Shown here one piece after another: positions 45,089 through 56,849 of a DNA stretch of 64,000 nucleotides (the stretch's first letter is position 1; every line of letters begins with the position of its first letter). The stretch is taken from contig CACNXC010000001.1 in the NCBI GenBank assembly GCA_902624315.1, forward strand, positions 124,001 through 188,000. Direction: 5' to 3'. The notes beneath the pieces are model-generated. The model worked only from the letters and a program-made list of their open reading frames with translations. It made no database searches and was not told the DNA's origin. Both the position numbers and the translations under genes were made by a program. The DNA comes from an uncultured Pelagibacteraceae bacterium. Lineage in GTDB: Bacteria > Pseudomonadota > Alphaproteobacteria > Pelagibacterales > Pelagibacteraceae.

Positions 45089-45565
45089 ATGGAAGAAAGA
45101 TTCAGAAATCTGCCACTTAGAAGTGGAGTGGGAATTGTTGTCCTTAACAAGGAGAATAAAGTTTTTGTAGCAAAACGAATTGATAATCCAAAAAATTTTT
45201 GGCAGATGCCACAAGGTGGAGTAGATGATGGAGAAGATTTTTTAGCTGCCGCTTATAGAGAATTAGAAGAAGAGACTAGTATCAAAAATGTAGAGCTTGT
45301 AACAGAAATAGCAGGCACAATTACCTACGAGCTACCAAAAAGTTTACTAGGTATTATTTGGAAAGGTAAATATAAGGGACAAAAACAAAAATGGTTTTTA
45401 ATGAGATACCTGGGCAAAGATGAAGATATAAATATTAAGACAAATAAACCAGAATTTTTAGAGTGGAAGTGGATTGAATTAGATAAAATAACTGAAGTGG
45501 TAGTGGATTTCAAATATCATGTATATAAAGAACTTAAAGAAAAGATAAAAATAATAATTAATTGA
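45089..45565 (+). CDS. rppH: RNA pyrophosphohydrolase
   Basis: Removes the 5' pyrophosphate of mRNA and starts 5'-end-dependent decay. 158 residues of the Nudix family. The Nudix box is intact (GGVDDGEDFLAAAYRELEEE then TSI), and FWQMPQGGVD precedes it as in RppH. The last bases overlap the convergent atpC gene by 8. It ends the plus-strand run from rplU. Confidence 0.95.
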   Translation: MEERFRNLPLRSGVGIVVLNKENKVFVAKRIDNPKNFWQMPQGGVDDGEDFLAAAYRELEEETSIKNVELVTEIAGTITYELPKSLLGIIWKGKYKGQKQKWFLMRYLGKDEDINIKTNKPEFLEWKWIELDKITEVVVDFKYHVYKELKEKIKIIIN

Positions 45566-45949
45566 TAGACTTTAAGGTTTCAACTTTTTGATCAGCCAGA
45601 TATTTCAATTGATCACTAATTTCTGGTTTATTAGATTCTTCCTCCGCATTTTTTAATAATTCCAGCAGTTTATTTTTCTCAATGTCTTTTAAATTAAGGA
45701 TGTAGCTAGTTAAAATGGATAAAGTATTATTTTTAAATTCAATAATTCCATCATCAACATAATACTTTTCTTCACCAGATTTTGCTTGAATTGTAATGAT
45801 ACCTGGTTTTAAAAATGAAATTATAGAAATATGATCTTTTAGTATCCCCATTTCTCCTTCAAATGCAGGAACAACTACTTCATTAACATCCTCTTTTGAT
45901 AAGAAGGATTTCTCTGGATTAACTATTTCTATTTTAAATTCATCACTCA

Positions 45950-45950
<1 letters not shown>
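45558..45950 (-). CDS. atpC: ATP synthase F1 epsilon subunit
   Basis: 130 residues: N-terminal beta-sandwich (EIVNPEKSFLS, VPAFEGEMGILKDH) and a C-terminal helical pair that regulates F1 rotation. KPGIITIQAKSGEEKYYVDDG is a family block. Its start overlaps the atpD stop by one base, and its end overlaps convergent rppH. It is the last gene of the minus-strand F1 operon. Confidence 0.94.
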
Positions 45951-48246
<2,296 letters not shown>

Positions 48247-48253
48247 AAATTAA

Positions 48254-49789
48254 TTAAGATTTAAAGTTTTTCTTAAGATTGGTAATTACTTCAATTAAAG
48301 TTTTTTCAGTTTCTTCCTCTAACTTACCAGAACTTAAAATAGATTGTATTAACCCTGGTTTATCAGATTTACATCGTTCAATAATTCTATTCTCAAATTC
48401 AGCAATATCTTTTAAATCAATATCATCTAAATATCCTTTTACTCCACAAAATACAGATATCACCTGTTCAGCAACAGTCATTGGTGAATATTGTTTTTGT
48501 TTTAATAACTCAGTTAATTTAGATCCTCTATTTAAAAGCTGTTGAGTTGAGGCATCCAAATCAGATCCAAATTGAGCAAAAGCTGCCATTTCTCTATATT
48601 GTGCCAATTCGAGCTTCATTGATCCTGATACTTTTTTCATAGCTTTTGTTTGCGCTGCTGATCCAACCCTAGAAACAGAGAGTCCAACATTAATTGCTGG
48701 TCTTATACCTTGGTTAAATAATTCAGTTTCTAAAAAAATTTGTCCGTCAGTAATTGAAATTACGTTAGTTGGAATGTAAGCAGAAACGTCTCCACCTTGG
48801 GTTTCAATTATCGGAAGAGCTGTCAATGAACCTCCACCATGTTCATCACTTAATTTAGCAGCTCTTTCCAGTAATCTACTATGAAGATAAAATACATCAC
48901 CTGGGTATGCTTCTCTGCCTGGTGGTCTTCTTAAGATTAGTGACATTTGTCGGTAGGCAACTGCTTGCTTTGATAAATCATCATAAATAATTAGAGCATG
49001 CATGCCATTGTCTCTAAAATATTCTCCCATTGCACACCCCGTGTAAGGAGCCAAAAATTGAAGTGGAGCTGAGTCTGATGCTGTTGCTGCTACTATAGTT
49101 GTATATTCCATTGCACCAGCTTCTTCTAAAGTTTTTTGAATTTGTCTTACAGTTGATCTTTTTTGACCAACCGCAACATAAATACAATAAAGTTTTTGTT
49201 TTTCATCTCCAGACTCATTAATCTTTTTTTGGTTGATGATTGTGTCAACTGCGACTGCAGTTTTGCCAGTTTGACGATCTCCAATAATTAATTCTCGTTG
49301 ACCTCTTCCAATTGGAACTAGACTATCAATTGATTTTAAACCTGTTTGCATTGGTTCACTTACAGACTGTCTTGGAATAATACCGGGAGCCTTAACTTCA
49401 ACTCTACTTTTTTTAACACTTTTATCTAATGGTCCTTTTCCATCAATTGGATTTCCCAATCCATCAACGACTCTTCCTAATAATTCTTTTCCGACAGGGG
49501 TATCAACAATACTTCCCGTTCTTTTTACTACATCTCCCTCTTTAATATTTCGATCATCTCCAAAAATTACAACACCTACATTTTCACTTTCTAAATTTAA
49601 AGCCATACCTTTTGAACCGTCAGAAAATTCTACCATTTCACCAGCCTGGACATTGTCTAAGCCATAAATTCTTGCTATACCATCTCCAACTGACAAAACT
49701 TGACCAACCTCAGAAATTTCAGCCTTTTCACCAAAATTTTTGATTTGTTCTTTTAATATTTTTGTAACTTCTGAGGGATTTATATCCAT
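48254..49789 (-). CDS. atpA: ATP synthase F1 alpha subunit
   Basis: Non-catalytic nucleotide-binding subunit. 511 residues. Walker [14 protein letters not shown], the block [13 protein letters not shown] before it, and the C-terminal [21 protein letters not shown] are conserved. [14 protein letters not shown] and [20 protein letters not shown] are also family blocks. It follows atpH by one base. Confidence 0.98.
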   Translation of the reverse strand: MDINPSEVTKILKEQIKNFGEKAEISEVGQVLSVGDGIARIYGLDNVQAGEMVEFSDGSKGMALNLESENVGVVIFGDDRNIKEGDVVKRTGSIVDTPVGKELLGRVVDGLGNPIDGKGPLDKSVKKSRVEVKAPGIIPRQSVSEPMQTGLKSIDSLVPIGRGQRELIIGDRQTGKTAVAVDTIINQKKINESGDEKQKLYCIYVAVGQKRSTVRQIQKTLEEAGAMEYTTIVAATASDSAPLQFLAPYTGCAMGEYFRDNGMHALIIYDDLSKQAVAYRQMSLILRRPPGREAYPGDVFYLHSRLLERAAKLSDEHGGGSLTALPIIETQGGDVSAYIPTNVISITDGQIFLETELFNQGIRPAINVGLSVSRVGSAAQTKAMKKVSGSMKLELAQYREMAAFAQFGSDLDASTQQLLNRGSKLTELLKQKQYSPMTVAEQVISVFCGVKGYLDDIDLKDIAEFENRIIERCKSDKPGLIQSILSSGKLEEETEKTLIEVITNLKKNFKS

Positions 49790-49790
49790 A

Positions 49791-50348
49791 TTATGCCTCT
49801 ATCATTCTATTTTCAATTTGTTGTAATTTACTTTTTATAGAAGTATCAATCATAGTGCTTCCTACTTGCACAATCAAACCTCCAATTAAACTTTCATCTT
49901 GTTTATAATTCAATTTAATCTTTGATTTAAAATTGTTAGATAACTCATCTGTAATTTTTTTAATCTCATCTTGAGTTAAGGATTTTGCAGATTTAATTTC
50001 AGCTTTCAACTCACCTCTTTTCTCTGTACATATTTCAATAAAACTTTTTAGAATTTTTTCAGTATAAAAATATCTTCTTTTTAAAATTAAAAAATTTAAA
50101 AAATTTTTAAATAAATTTTCTAATTTAAAGTTATTAGAAATCCTATTATTAATATCTGTTAGAATATTTTGACTTAAAGTGGGGTCTTTTAAAAAACTAT
50201 TAAATTCTTTGCTTTGATCGATTAAATGTAAATATGCCAAAGAATTTTCCTCGATTTGTGGAAGTAAATTTGCCTCTTCGGCAAGCTCGTATAAAGCTAA
50301 GGAATATCTACTAGCTGAAGTGCTGGAAAATTCTTTATTTTTACTCAA
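49791..50348 (-). CDS. atpH: ATP synthase F1 delta subunit
   Basis: Stator subunit joining F1 to the peripheral stalk. 185 residues with the N-terminal helical bundle ([19 protein letters not shown]) and the C-terminal [19 protein letters not shown] typical of OSCP/delta. The start is a TTG (50346-50348 on the minus strand) preceded by AGG at a suitable distance; no ATG or GTG fits better. It opens the F1 operon (atpHAGDC). The 110 bases upstream to priA contain no clear sigma-70 promoter, although a TTGACA box occurs at 50433-50438 without a matching -10. Confidence 0.93.
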   Translation of the reverse strand: MSKNKEFSSTSASRYSLALYELAEEANLLPQIEENSLAYLHLIDQSKEFNSFLKDPTLSQNILTDINNRISNNFKLENLFKNFLNFLILKRRYFYTEKILKSFIEICTEKRGELKAEIKSAKSLTQDEIKKITDELSNNFKSKIKLNYKQDESLIGGLIVQVGSTMIDTSIKSKLQQIENRMIEA

Positions 50349-50458
50349 ATTTATACCTATTAAATATTGAAGATTTATTAATAATTCTCGAGTTAATTAA
50401 CATATGACCAACTGGTCTTCAAGTAACACGTTTGTCAAAAAAAGCATTTTTTTTTGGA

Positions 50459-52415
50459 TTAATTGAAGCTTATTGGATCAACATCAACTGAAAGTTTTAT
50501 TCCTGAGGTAAATTTATATTTTGGTATTAACTTTGCCAATGAATTCTGTAACTTTAATGTTTTAAGCCCTCTTATTAAAAGCCTAACACGATATTTTCTC
50601 TTCAATCTAAATATTGGTGCATTCACTGGACCTAATATTTTTCCACAAATCTTATTTTCTAAAAATAATTTAAATCTTAAGGCCTCTTTTTCTAATTTAT
50701 TTTCATTATCACCAGTCAAAATTAAAGAAATAAACCTTTGAAATGGAGGAAGATTATTTATTTTTCTAATTCTAATTTCCTTTTCCAGAAAATTTTCAGG
50801 ATTTTTATTAGTAATATCTGAAATCATATTGTTATTTATATTATAAGATTGAAAATAGATTGTGGCTGATTTTCCAGTTCTACCCGCTCTGCCCGACAAT
50901 TGGTGATAAAGTTGTAAATTTTTTTCTGCACTTCTTAAATCATGACCATTAGATGATAAATCAATATCTATTACTACAATGCAATTTAAATTTGGAAAAT
51001 GAAACCCCTTTGAAATCAATTGAGTGCCAACTAAAATTTCAATTTCATTATTTGTGATTTTTTCTAACTTATCTTTTGAACTTTTTTTATTCATAGTGTC
51101 ACTAGAAAAAATTTCTACTATTTTGTTAGGGAATTTTTTTTTTACTTCCTCAGAAATTCTCTCTACACCTGGACCACTAAATATAAAGTCACATTTTCCA
51201 TCTTTTTTACAATTTTTTTCTAAATGGGTTTTGTATCCACAATAATGACATAATAAATTTCCCCTTATCTTATGGTAAACTAAATTTATAGAACAATTTG
51301 GACATGAAAATGTATCATAACATTTTTTACATAGCACATTAGGTGAAAATCCTCTTCTATTTAAAAAAAATAAAATTTGATCTTTTTTTTTTAAATGAAT
51401 ATTTACTTTTTCAATAATTTCATTTGATATCCAAGATTGTTTTTCCATCTTAGCATTATTTAAATCAATTATTTCATAGTTAGGCAGAGATGCGTTTTGA
51501 TATCTATTTTCTAGCTTTGATAATTTATATTTTTTTTTTTTTATATTCTGAAAAGTCTCAACTGATGGAACAGCTGTTATTAAATTTACGGGTATATTCT
51601 CAAAAGATGCCCTTGAAATTGCCATATCACGTGCATTATAAATTACACCTTCATCTTGTTTGTATGACTGATCATGTTCCTCATCGACGATTATTAATCC
51701 TAATTTTTTAAATGGTAAAAAAAGTGCAGATCTAGCACCAATAACAACTTTTATTTTTCCTGTTACTATACCGCTCCAAATTATTTCTTTATTTTTTTTT
51801 TGAAATACCAGAATGCCAGATTGCCGGCTCTGTACCAAAAAATTCTAAAAATTTTTTTTCAAATTGATTGGTTAAACCAATCTCTGGTAACATAATTAAA
51901 CCTTGATAACCTTTTTTTAAAATAACTTTTAAGGCTTCAAAGTAAACTATTGTTTTTCCGGATCCAGTAGTACCTTGCAACACATGAACATTAAAATTTT
52001 GATTTGAATTATTTATTTCATTTAGAGAGACTCTCTGATCCTTTGTTAGCCGATATAAATTTTTTTTTTTTTCAATTTGAAATACTTTATAAAATTTATC
52101 TTCAAATTTCCCAATAGGTTTACCACTTAACAAAGTCATTTTTAAAGCCATACCCTTAGATATAAGATTGTATTCTGAAAACCAGTTTAAGAAATTTAAA
52201 GTTTTTATATTTAGTTTTGGAATGTCTAGTTTCTTAATTATTCTTTTTATCTTAAAATTTTTTTCGTTTTTTTTTTGAAATTCATTCCATACAACGCCAA
52301 TCTTTTTTGAAGTACCAAATGGTACCTCTACAAAATCTCCTACACTTAAATTTAAGTTACTTTCATATGTAAAAGGATAATTAAAAATATTAGGTAAAAG
52401 AATCGGAAATTGCAT
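50459..52415 (-). pseudogene. priA: Primosomal helicase PriA, split by a frameshift in a run of ten A
   Basis: The N-terminal frame (52415 to 51789) encodes 208 residues, including the N-terminal DNA-binding part and Walker A QGTTGSGKT, and stops in GISKKK. The C-terminal frame (readable to 50459) continues the family sequence: IGARSALFLPFKKLG, the Walker B-type DEEHD, the zinc-binding cysteines (CKKCYDTFSCPNC, CHYCGY) and GRAGRTGKSATIYFQ. The break is a run of ten A on the minus strand (about 51791-51800). With nine A the frame would read SKKNKEIIW into the second part, giving about 650 residues, so nothing else is damaged. It may be a sequencing error, a real mutation, or a slippage site that still yields some full-length PriA. 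Confidence 0.85.
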
Positions 52416-52456
52416 AGTTTATTATATAACAACTTATAAATATTTATTATTTAGTT

Positions 52457-54124
52457 TTATTTTTTTGAAGTTTTTAAAAAGTCTAAAACTAAAAGACCAT
52501 TAGAAAAATTGTATGTATGCGTGCCTTCAATATCTTTTAAAAAATTAGGTGAAACTTCAAATTTACTCTGTTCTTTATAATTATCTTCATTTAATTCTTC
52601 AATTTTTGCTACCCCCAATGATTCGCCATATCTATTGAAACCCGGTTTTTGATAAACTCTATAAAAATTATTATCTTCAATTATTAATCCAGCATTTCTT
52701 GCAAAAAAAGGATCAAATATTACTGGATTTTTTTTATGAGGCTTCCAATCATCAGAAAGAATATTTTCACAGCTAAAAACGTGTAATTGAGAGTTATGAT
52801 CTAATAAAGAACTATTTGATAAAGTAGTAAGCAACCACCATTTTTTATCTTTATAAAAAATATTAGTATCTACTGCTGAAACATTTTTTATTAGAGTTTT
52901 AGCAAATTTCCACTTAAGAGGAAAATCGACACATTTATACAATCTTATATCTTTGGCCTCATGTGTTTCTGGACACATATACAATTCTTTTTCGTGATGA
53001 AATAAAAATGGATAAGAAAGATGAAAATTTTCTTCTAGCACTACCCCCAGTTCTTTAAATGAATCATTATTAATTTCGTAAACGGAAATACAACCCTTAT
53101 TAGTCTTACAATTATAATCCTCAACAAAACAATAGTGATTATCGCCTTTTTTGATAATAAAAGGGTCTGCTAGGTATCTGCCTGGAGGATTAGGTATTAT
53201 TTTTGTTTGGGTAAGGTTTACACCCTGCCATTCATTCGTAAATTTATAGGCAATATTCCATTTGTAATTATGTAAAAAATTTTTATTTAAAATGTTAATT
53301 AAAATTTTTTTTAAAGTAGAAAATAAATAGGATAATAAAATATAAAGTGAAGGTATTGAATAAATTTTCCCTGTAGTTTTTTTCTCAAATTTAAGTCTTT
53401 CCTTAGGGTTATGTGATGTTATTTCATCCACTATGTGATGTAGAAAAATATTAGATTTTTCCAAGAGATTAATTAAATTTATTGTATAAATCCAATGAGT
53501 AGTAAAATAACCTTTAAATAATACTTCACCATTATCAAGCTCATTTCCAAGTCTTTGTATTATAAATCCGGTTCTTGTTTCTTTATTGATTATTTCCCAA
53601 AATCCCGGCGGTCCACCACGATAAAAATCATTATCACCATGATGAAATGAAATTATGCCATTTTTGCAAAGTTCTAAAATTTCTCCTTTTAAGATTCCAG
53701 ATCCACCACGTATTAAAAGATTTAAATTTAGTGATCTAATTTTTTGTAAATCAATTTCATTATAAGTATAAAAAAGACCATTTTCTGATATTTCTGGTTC
53801 AACTTCAATTGATTCAATATTAAATTCTTTAAGAGAATACTCATTAAAGAAATCTGAAAAAACTTTAAATCTCTTTAAAATCATTGACTCTAATATGGTC
53901 ATCATTTTAAATCCAGCAGCAGATACAAATTTTTTAAAACCTCTTCTTTTTATATACTCTGATGATTTTTCTAAAAAATTTTGATTTTTTTTTGAACTAA
54001 TTTTTTGAATTATAATATGGCTTACTTCATAATTATTTGATTTTTGTGACGCCGTAATAAAGTCAAAAATTTGTTTCGATGAGTTTAGGTTATCAACAAT
54101 TATACCTACCCTAGCTTTTTTCAT
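52457..54124 (-). CDS. Formyltransferase-like domain fused to a GINT1-type beta-propeller domain
   Basis: 555 residues. Residues about 1-240 resemble the formyltransferase fold: ISFHHGDNDFYRGGPPGFWE followed by RTGFIIQRLGNELDNGEVL corresponds to the methionyl-tRNA formyltransferase active region. His161 and Asp197 match catalytic residues, but Ser159 replaces the catalytic Asn. Residues about 290-555 look like a five-bladed propeller of the GH43/GINT1 N-terminal type (GRYLADPFIIKKGDNHYCFV, HLSYPFLFHHEKELYMCPET, WWLLTTLS, NAGLIIEDNNFYRVYQ). Related proteins occur in surface polysaccharide clusters, so a glycan-modifying role is likely. It sits between lpdA and priA, where the backbone usually has other genes. 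Function is unproven. Confidence 0.75.
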   Translation of the reverse strand: MKKARVGIIVDNLNSSKQIFDFITASQKSNNYEVSHIIIQKISSKKNQNFLEKSSEYIKRRGFKKFVSAAGFKMMTILESMILKRFKVFSDFFNEYSLKEFNIESIEVEPEISENGLFYTYNEIDLQKIRSLNLNLLIRGGSGILKGEILELCKNGIISFHHGDNDFYRGGPPGFWEIINKETRTGFIIQRLGNELDNGEVLFKGYFTTHWIYTINLINLLEKSNIFLHHIVDEITSHNPKERLKFEKKTTGKIYSIPSLYILLSYLFSTLKKILINILNKNFLHNYKWNIAYKFTNEWQGVNLTQTKIIPNPPGRYLADPFIIKKGDNHYCFVEDYNCKTNKGCISVYEINNDSFKELGVVLEENFHLSYPFLFHHEKELYMCPETHEAKDIRLYKCVDFPLKWKFAKTLIKNVSAVDTNIFYKDKKWWLLTTLSNSSLLDHNSQLHVFSCENILSDDWKPHKKNPVIFDPFFARNAGLIIEDNNFYRVYQKPGFNRYGESLGVAKIEELNEDNYKEQSKFEVSPNFLKDIEGTHTYNFSNGLLVLDFLKTSKK

Positions 54125-54149
54125 TATTTTTTTACCAAAAATTTACCAA

Positions 54150-55550
54150 TTAAGAGTGTATAGCTCTTTTCTCTACTGATAAAGCTGCTTCTTTTACTGC
54201 TTCTGAAAAAGTAGGATGAGCATGACATGTACGCGCTATATCTTCTGAACTTGCTCCAAACTCCATCGCAATTCCAATCTCAGCAATTAATTCTCCAGCG
54301 TGTGGACCTATTAAGTGTGCTCCCAATACTTGATCAGTTTTTTCATCAGCAAGAATTTTTACAAAACCTTCGGTGTCATCAATGGCTTTTGCTCTAGAGT
54401 TAGCCATAAATGAAAATTTTCCAATTTTATAATTTATTTTCAGTTCTTTTAATTGTTCCTCTGTTTTTCCAATAGAGGCAACTTCTGGACTCGTATAAAT
54501 CACACCAGGAATAGTATCATAGTTAACATGACCTGATTGACCTGCTATATTTTCTGCAACTGCAATTCCCTCATCTTCAGCTTTATGAGCTAACATGGGA
54601 CCACTTATTACATCTCCTATTGCATAAATATTATTTTGATTAGTTTTAAAATTTTTGTCTGTTTTTACTCTCTTTTTTTCATCTAATTCCACTCCAATTT
54701 TTTGAAGATTTAGTCCCTCTGTATTTGGCTTTCGACCAACAGATATTAATACTACATCACATTCAAAATCTTTTTTGGTACCATTTTCGTTTAAAGTTGA
54801 AACAATTGCATTGTTGTTATTCTTTTTAATTTTTTCTACTTTATGCTGCATATGAAAATTGATACCTTGTTTTTTTAGAATTTTCATAAACTCACTTGAA
54901 ATCTCTTTATCCATACCTGGTGTGATATGATCTAGAAATTCGACTACATGGACTTCTGAACCAAGTCTAGACCATACAGATCCCATCTCTAAACCTATGT
55001 ATCCTCCACCAACTACGACCATTTTTTTGGGGACTTGTTCTAATTTAAGTGCTCCAGTGGATGAAACAATTACTTTTTCATCAATTTCAACTCCTGGCAA
55101 TGATACTGGAACTGAACCAGTAGCAATTATAGTATTTTCAGTTTGTATAATTGTCTCTTTATTATCGTTATCTTTGATTACAATATCATTTTTAGATTTG
55201 AAACTTCCGGTACCTTTAAAATAGGTGACTTTGTTTTTTTTAAGGAGAAACTCCACTCCTTTAGTCAAAATTGTAACCGCTTTGTCCTTATTCTTCATCA
55301 TTTTTGACAAGTTTAATTTTACCTCACCAATTTCAATTCCCTTATTTGATAGACTTTGTGCGTTATGAAACTCCTCAGATAAATTTAATAAACTTTTAGA
55401 AGGAATACATCCAACATTCAAACAAGTACCACCTAGTGAACCTCTAGATTCTATACATGCAGTTTTAAGGCCTAATTGTGCCAATCTTATTGCGCAAACA
55501 TAACCTCCAGGTCCTCCACCAATTACTACCGCTTGAAATTTATCTGTCAT
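54150..55550 (-). CDS. lpdA: Dihydrolipoyl dehydrogenase (E3)
   Basis: Reoxidises dihydrolipoamide of 2-oxo acid dehydrogenases. 466 residues. FAD-binding AVVIGGGPGGYVCAIRLAQ, redox-active disulfide GGTCLNVGCIPSK (Cys43, Cys48), NAD-binding VVVGGGYIGLEMGSVW, and the C-terminal His-Glu in HAHPTFSEAVKEA are all intact. It follows sucB with no gap, so it is the E3 of the 2-oxoglutarate complex and perhaps of pyruvate dehydrogenase too. Confidence 0.97.
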   Translation of the reverse strand: MTDKFQAVVIGGGPGGYVCAIRLAQLGLKTACIESRGSLGGTCLNVGCIPSKSLLNLSEEFHNAQSLSNKGIEIGEVKLNLSKMMKNKDKAVTILTKGVEFLLKKNKVTYFKGTGSFKSKNDIVIKDNDNKETIIQTENTIIATGSVPVSLPGVEIDEKVIVSSTGALKLEQVPKKMVVVGGGYIGLEMGSVWSRLGSEVHVVEFLDHITPGMDKEISSEFMKILKKQGINFHMQHKVEKIKKNNNNAIVSTLNENGTKKDFECDVVLISVGRKPNTEGLNLQKIGVELDEKKRVKTDKNFKTNQNNIYAIGDVISGPMLAHKAEDEGIAVAENIAGQSGHVNYDTIPGVIYTSPEVASIGKTEEQLKELKINYKIGKFSFMANSRAKAIDDTEGFVKILADEKTDQVLGAHLIGPHAGELIAEIGIAMEFGASSEDIARTCHAHPTFSEAVKEAALSVEKRAIHS

Positions 55551-56843
55551 TTAAATATCCAAAAATAGCCTTCTTGGTTCCTCTAAATTTTCTTTGATCA
55601 TTTTTAGAAAGGAAACAGACTCTTTACCATCAACAATTCTATGGTCGTACGATAACGCTAAGTACATTATAGGTCTGATCTTAATTTCTCCATCAACTAC
55701 AATAGGTCTATCAACTATATTATGCATACCTAAGACACCTGATTGTGGAAGATTAAGAATAGGGGTTGAAAGCATTGAACCATAAACACCTCCATTACTG
55801 ATAGTGAAAGTTCCACCTTGAAGATCTTCAATTGTCAATTTCCCATTTTTTGCTTTTTCAGAAATTTCTTTAATATTTTTTTCAATATCTGCGAAGGACA
55901 ATTCATCTGCGTTTTTGAGGACTGGTACGACCAATCCTTTTTCAGTGCCAACTGCAAAACTTATATTATAATAATTTTTATAAACAATTGTATCACCTTC
56001 AATTTCAGCGTTTATCGCTGGGAAATTTTTTAATGCTACTATACTTGCTTTAACGAAAAAAGACATAAACCCCAATTTTACCCCATAGCGATTTTGAAAA
56101 TCATCTTGATTTTCTTTCCTCATTGTCATTACATTTGACATATCAACTTCATTAAATGTTGTCAGTAAGGCTGCATTTTCCTGTGCTTGTTTTAATCTCT
56201 TAGCAATTGTTTGTCTTAATCTGGTCATTTTAATTCTCTCCTCTTGACCATATTTTATTTTTCTTTCAGATGGAGGAGGATTGACACCCATTAAATTAAT
56301 TAAATCACCTTTTAAAACTCTGCCATCTTTTCCTGAACCTTTGACTGAACTGATGTCTATTTTATTCTCAGTTACAATTTTTCTTACAGCTGGAGATAAA
56401 GTTTGATCGATTTTTGTCTCAACTTCTGCTTTTAAAGGTTCGACCTCTTTCGTAAGAATTAGTGGTTTTTCTTCTTCAACATTATCGTGGAAAACTTCTA
56501 TCACCTCATTTTTATCATCTTCGTCTGTCAAATTATCTTTATCTTTATCAACTTTGACAGTGGGTTGTATCTTTTTAATCTCTTGATTTTCTTCTAATTT
56601 ATTTTCACTCTCTGAAACTGATCCTAAATCAGCGCCAACTTCAACGACTGATCCATTCTTTGAATTTATTTTTGTGAGAATACCAGATACCGGAGAAGGA
56701 ACTTCTAGATTTACTTTATCAGTTTCTAGTTCAACAAGTGGTTCATCAGCTTCAACGGATTCACCTTCATTTTTTAACCACTTAGAGACTGTTGCCTCTG
56801 TGATACTTTCCCCAAGAACTGGAACTAATATCTTTTCACTCAT
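55551..56843 (-). CDS. sucB: 2-oxoglutarate dehydrogenase E2 (dihydrolipoyl succinyltransferase)
   Basis: 430 residues: one lipoyl domain ([18 protein letters not shown], lipoyl Lys43), a variable acidic linker (about 80-135), the E1/E3-binding domain ([31 protein letters not shown]) and the acyltransferase core (from about 205) with catalytic [12 protein letters not shown] near the C terminus. The SucB-type start [19 protein letters not shown] supports the 2-oxoglutarate assignment. It follows sucA by six bases. Confidence 0.96.
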   Translation of the reverse strand: MSEKILVPVLGESITEATVSKWLKNEGESVEADEPLVELETDKVNLEVPSPVSGILTKINSKNGSVVEVGADLGSVSESENKLEENQEIKKIQPTVKVDKDKDNLTDEDDKNEVIEVFHDNVEEEKPLILTKEVEPLKAEVETKIDQTLSPAVRKIVTENKIDISSVKGSGKDGRVLKGDLINLMGVNPPPSERKIKYGQEERIKMTRLRQTIAKRLKQAQENAALLTTFNEVDMSNVMTMRKENQDDFQNRYGVKLGFMSFFVKASIVALKNFPAINAEIEGDTIVYKNYYNISFAVGTEKGLVVPVLKNADELSFADIEKNIKEISEKAKNGKLTIEDLQGGTFTISNGGVYGSMLSTPILNLPQSGVLGMHNIVDRPIVVDGEIKIRPIMYLALSYDHRIVDGKESVSFLKMIKENLEEPRRLFLDI

Positions 56844-56849
56844 TAATAT

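Noticed and set aside
50349-50458. Sigma-70 promoter before atpH based on TTGACA at 50433-50438 (minus strand)
   Set aside because: No acceptable -10 box lies 16-18 bases downstream; the box alone is not enough.
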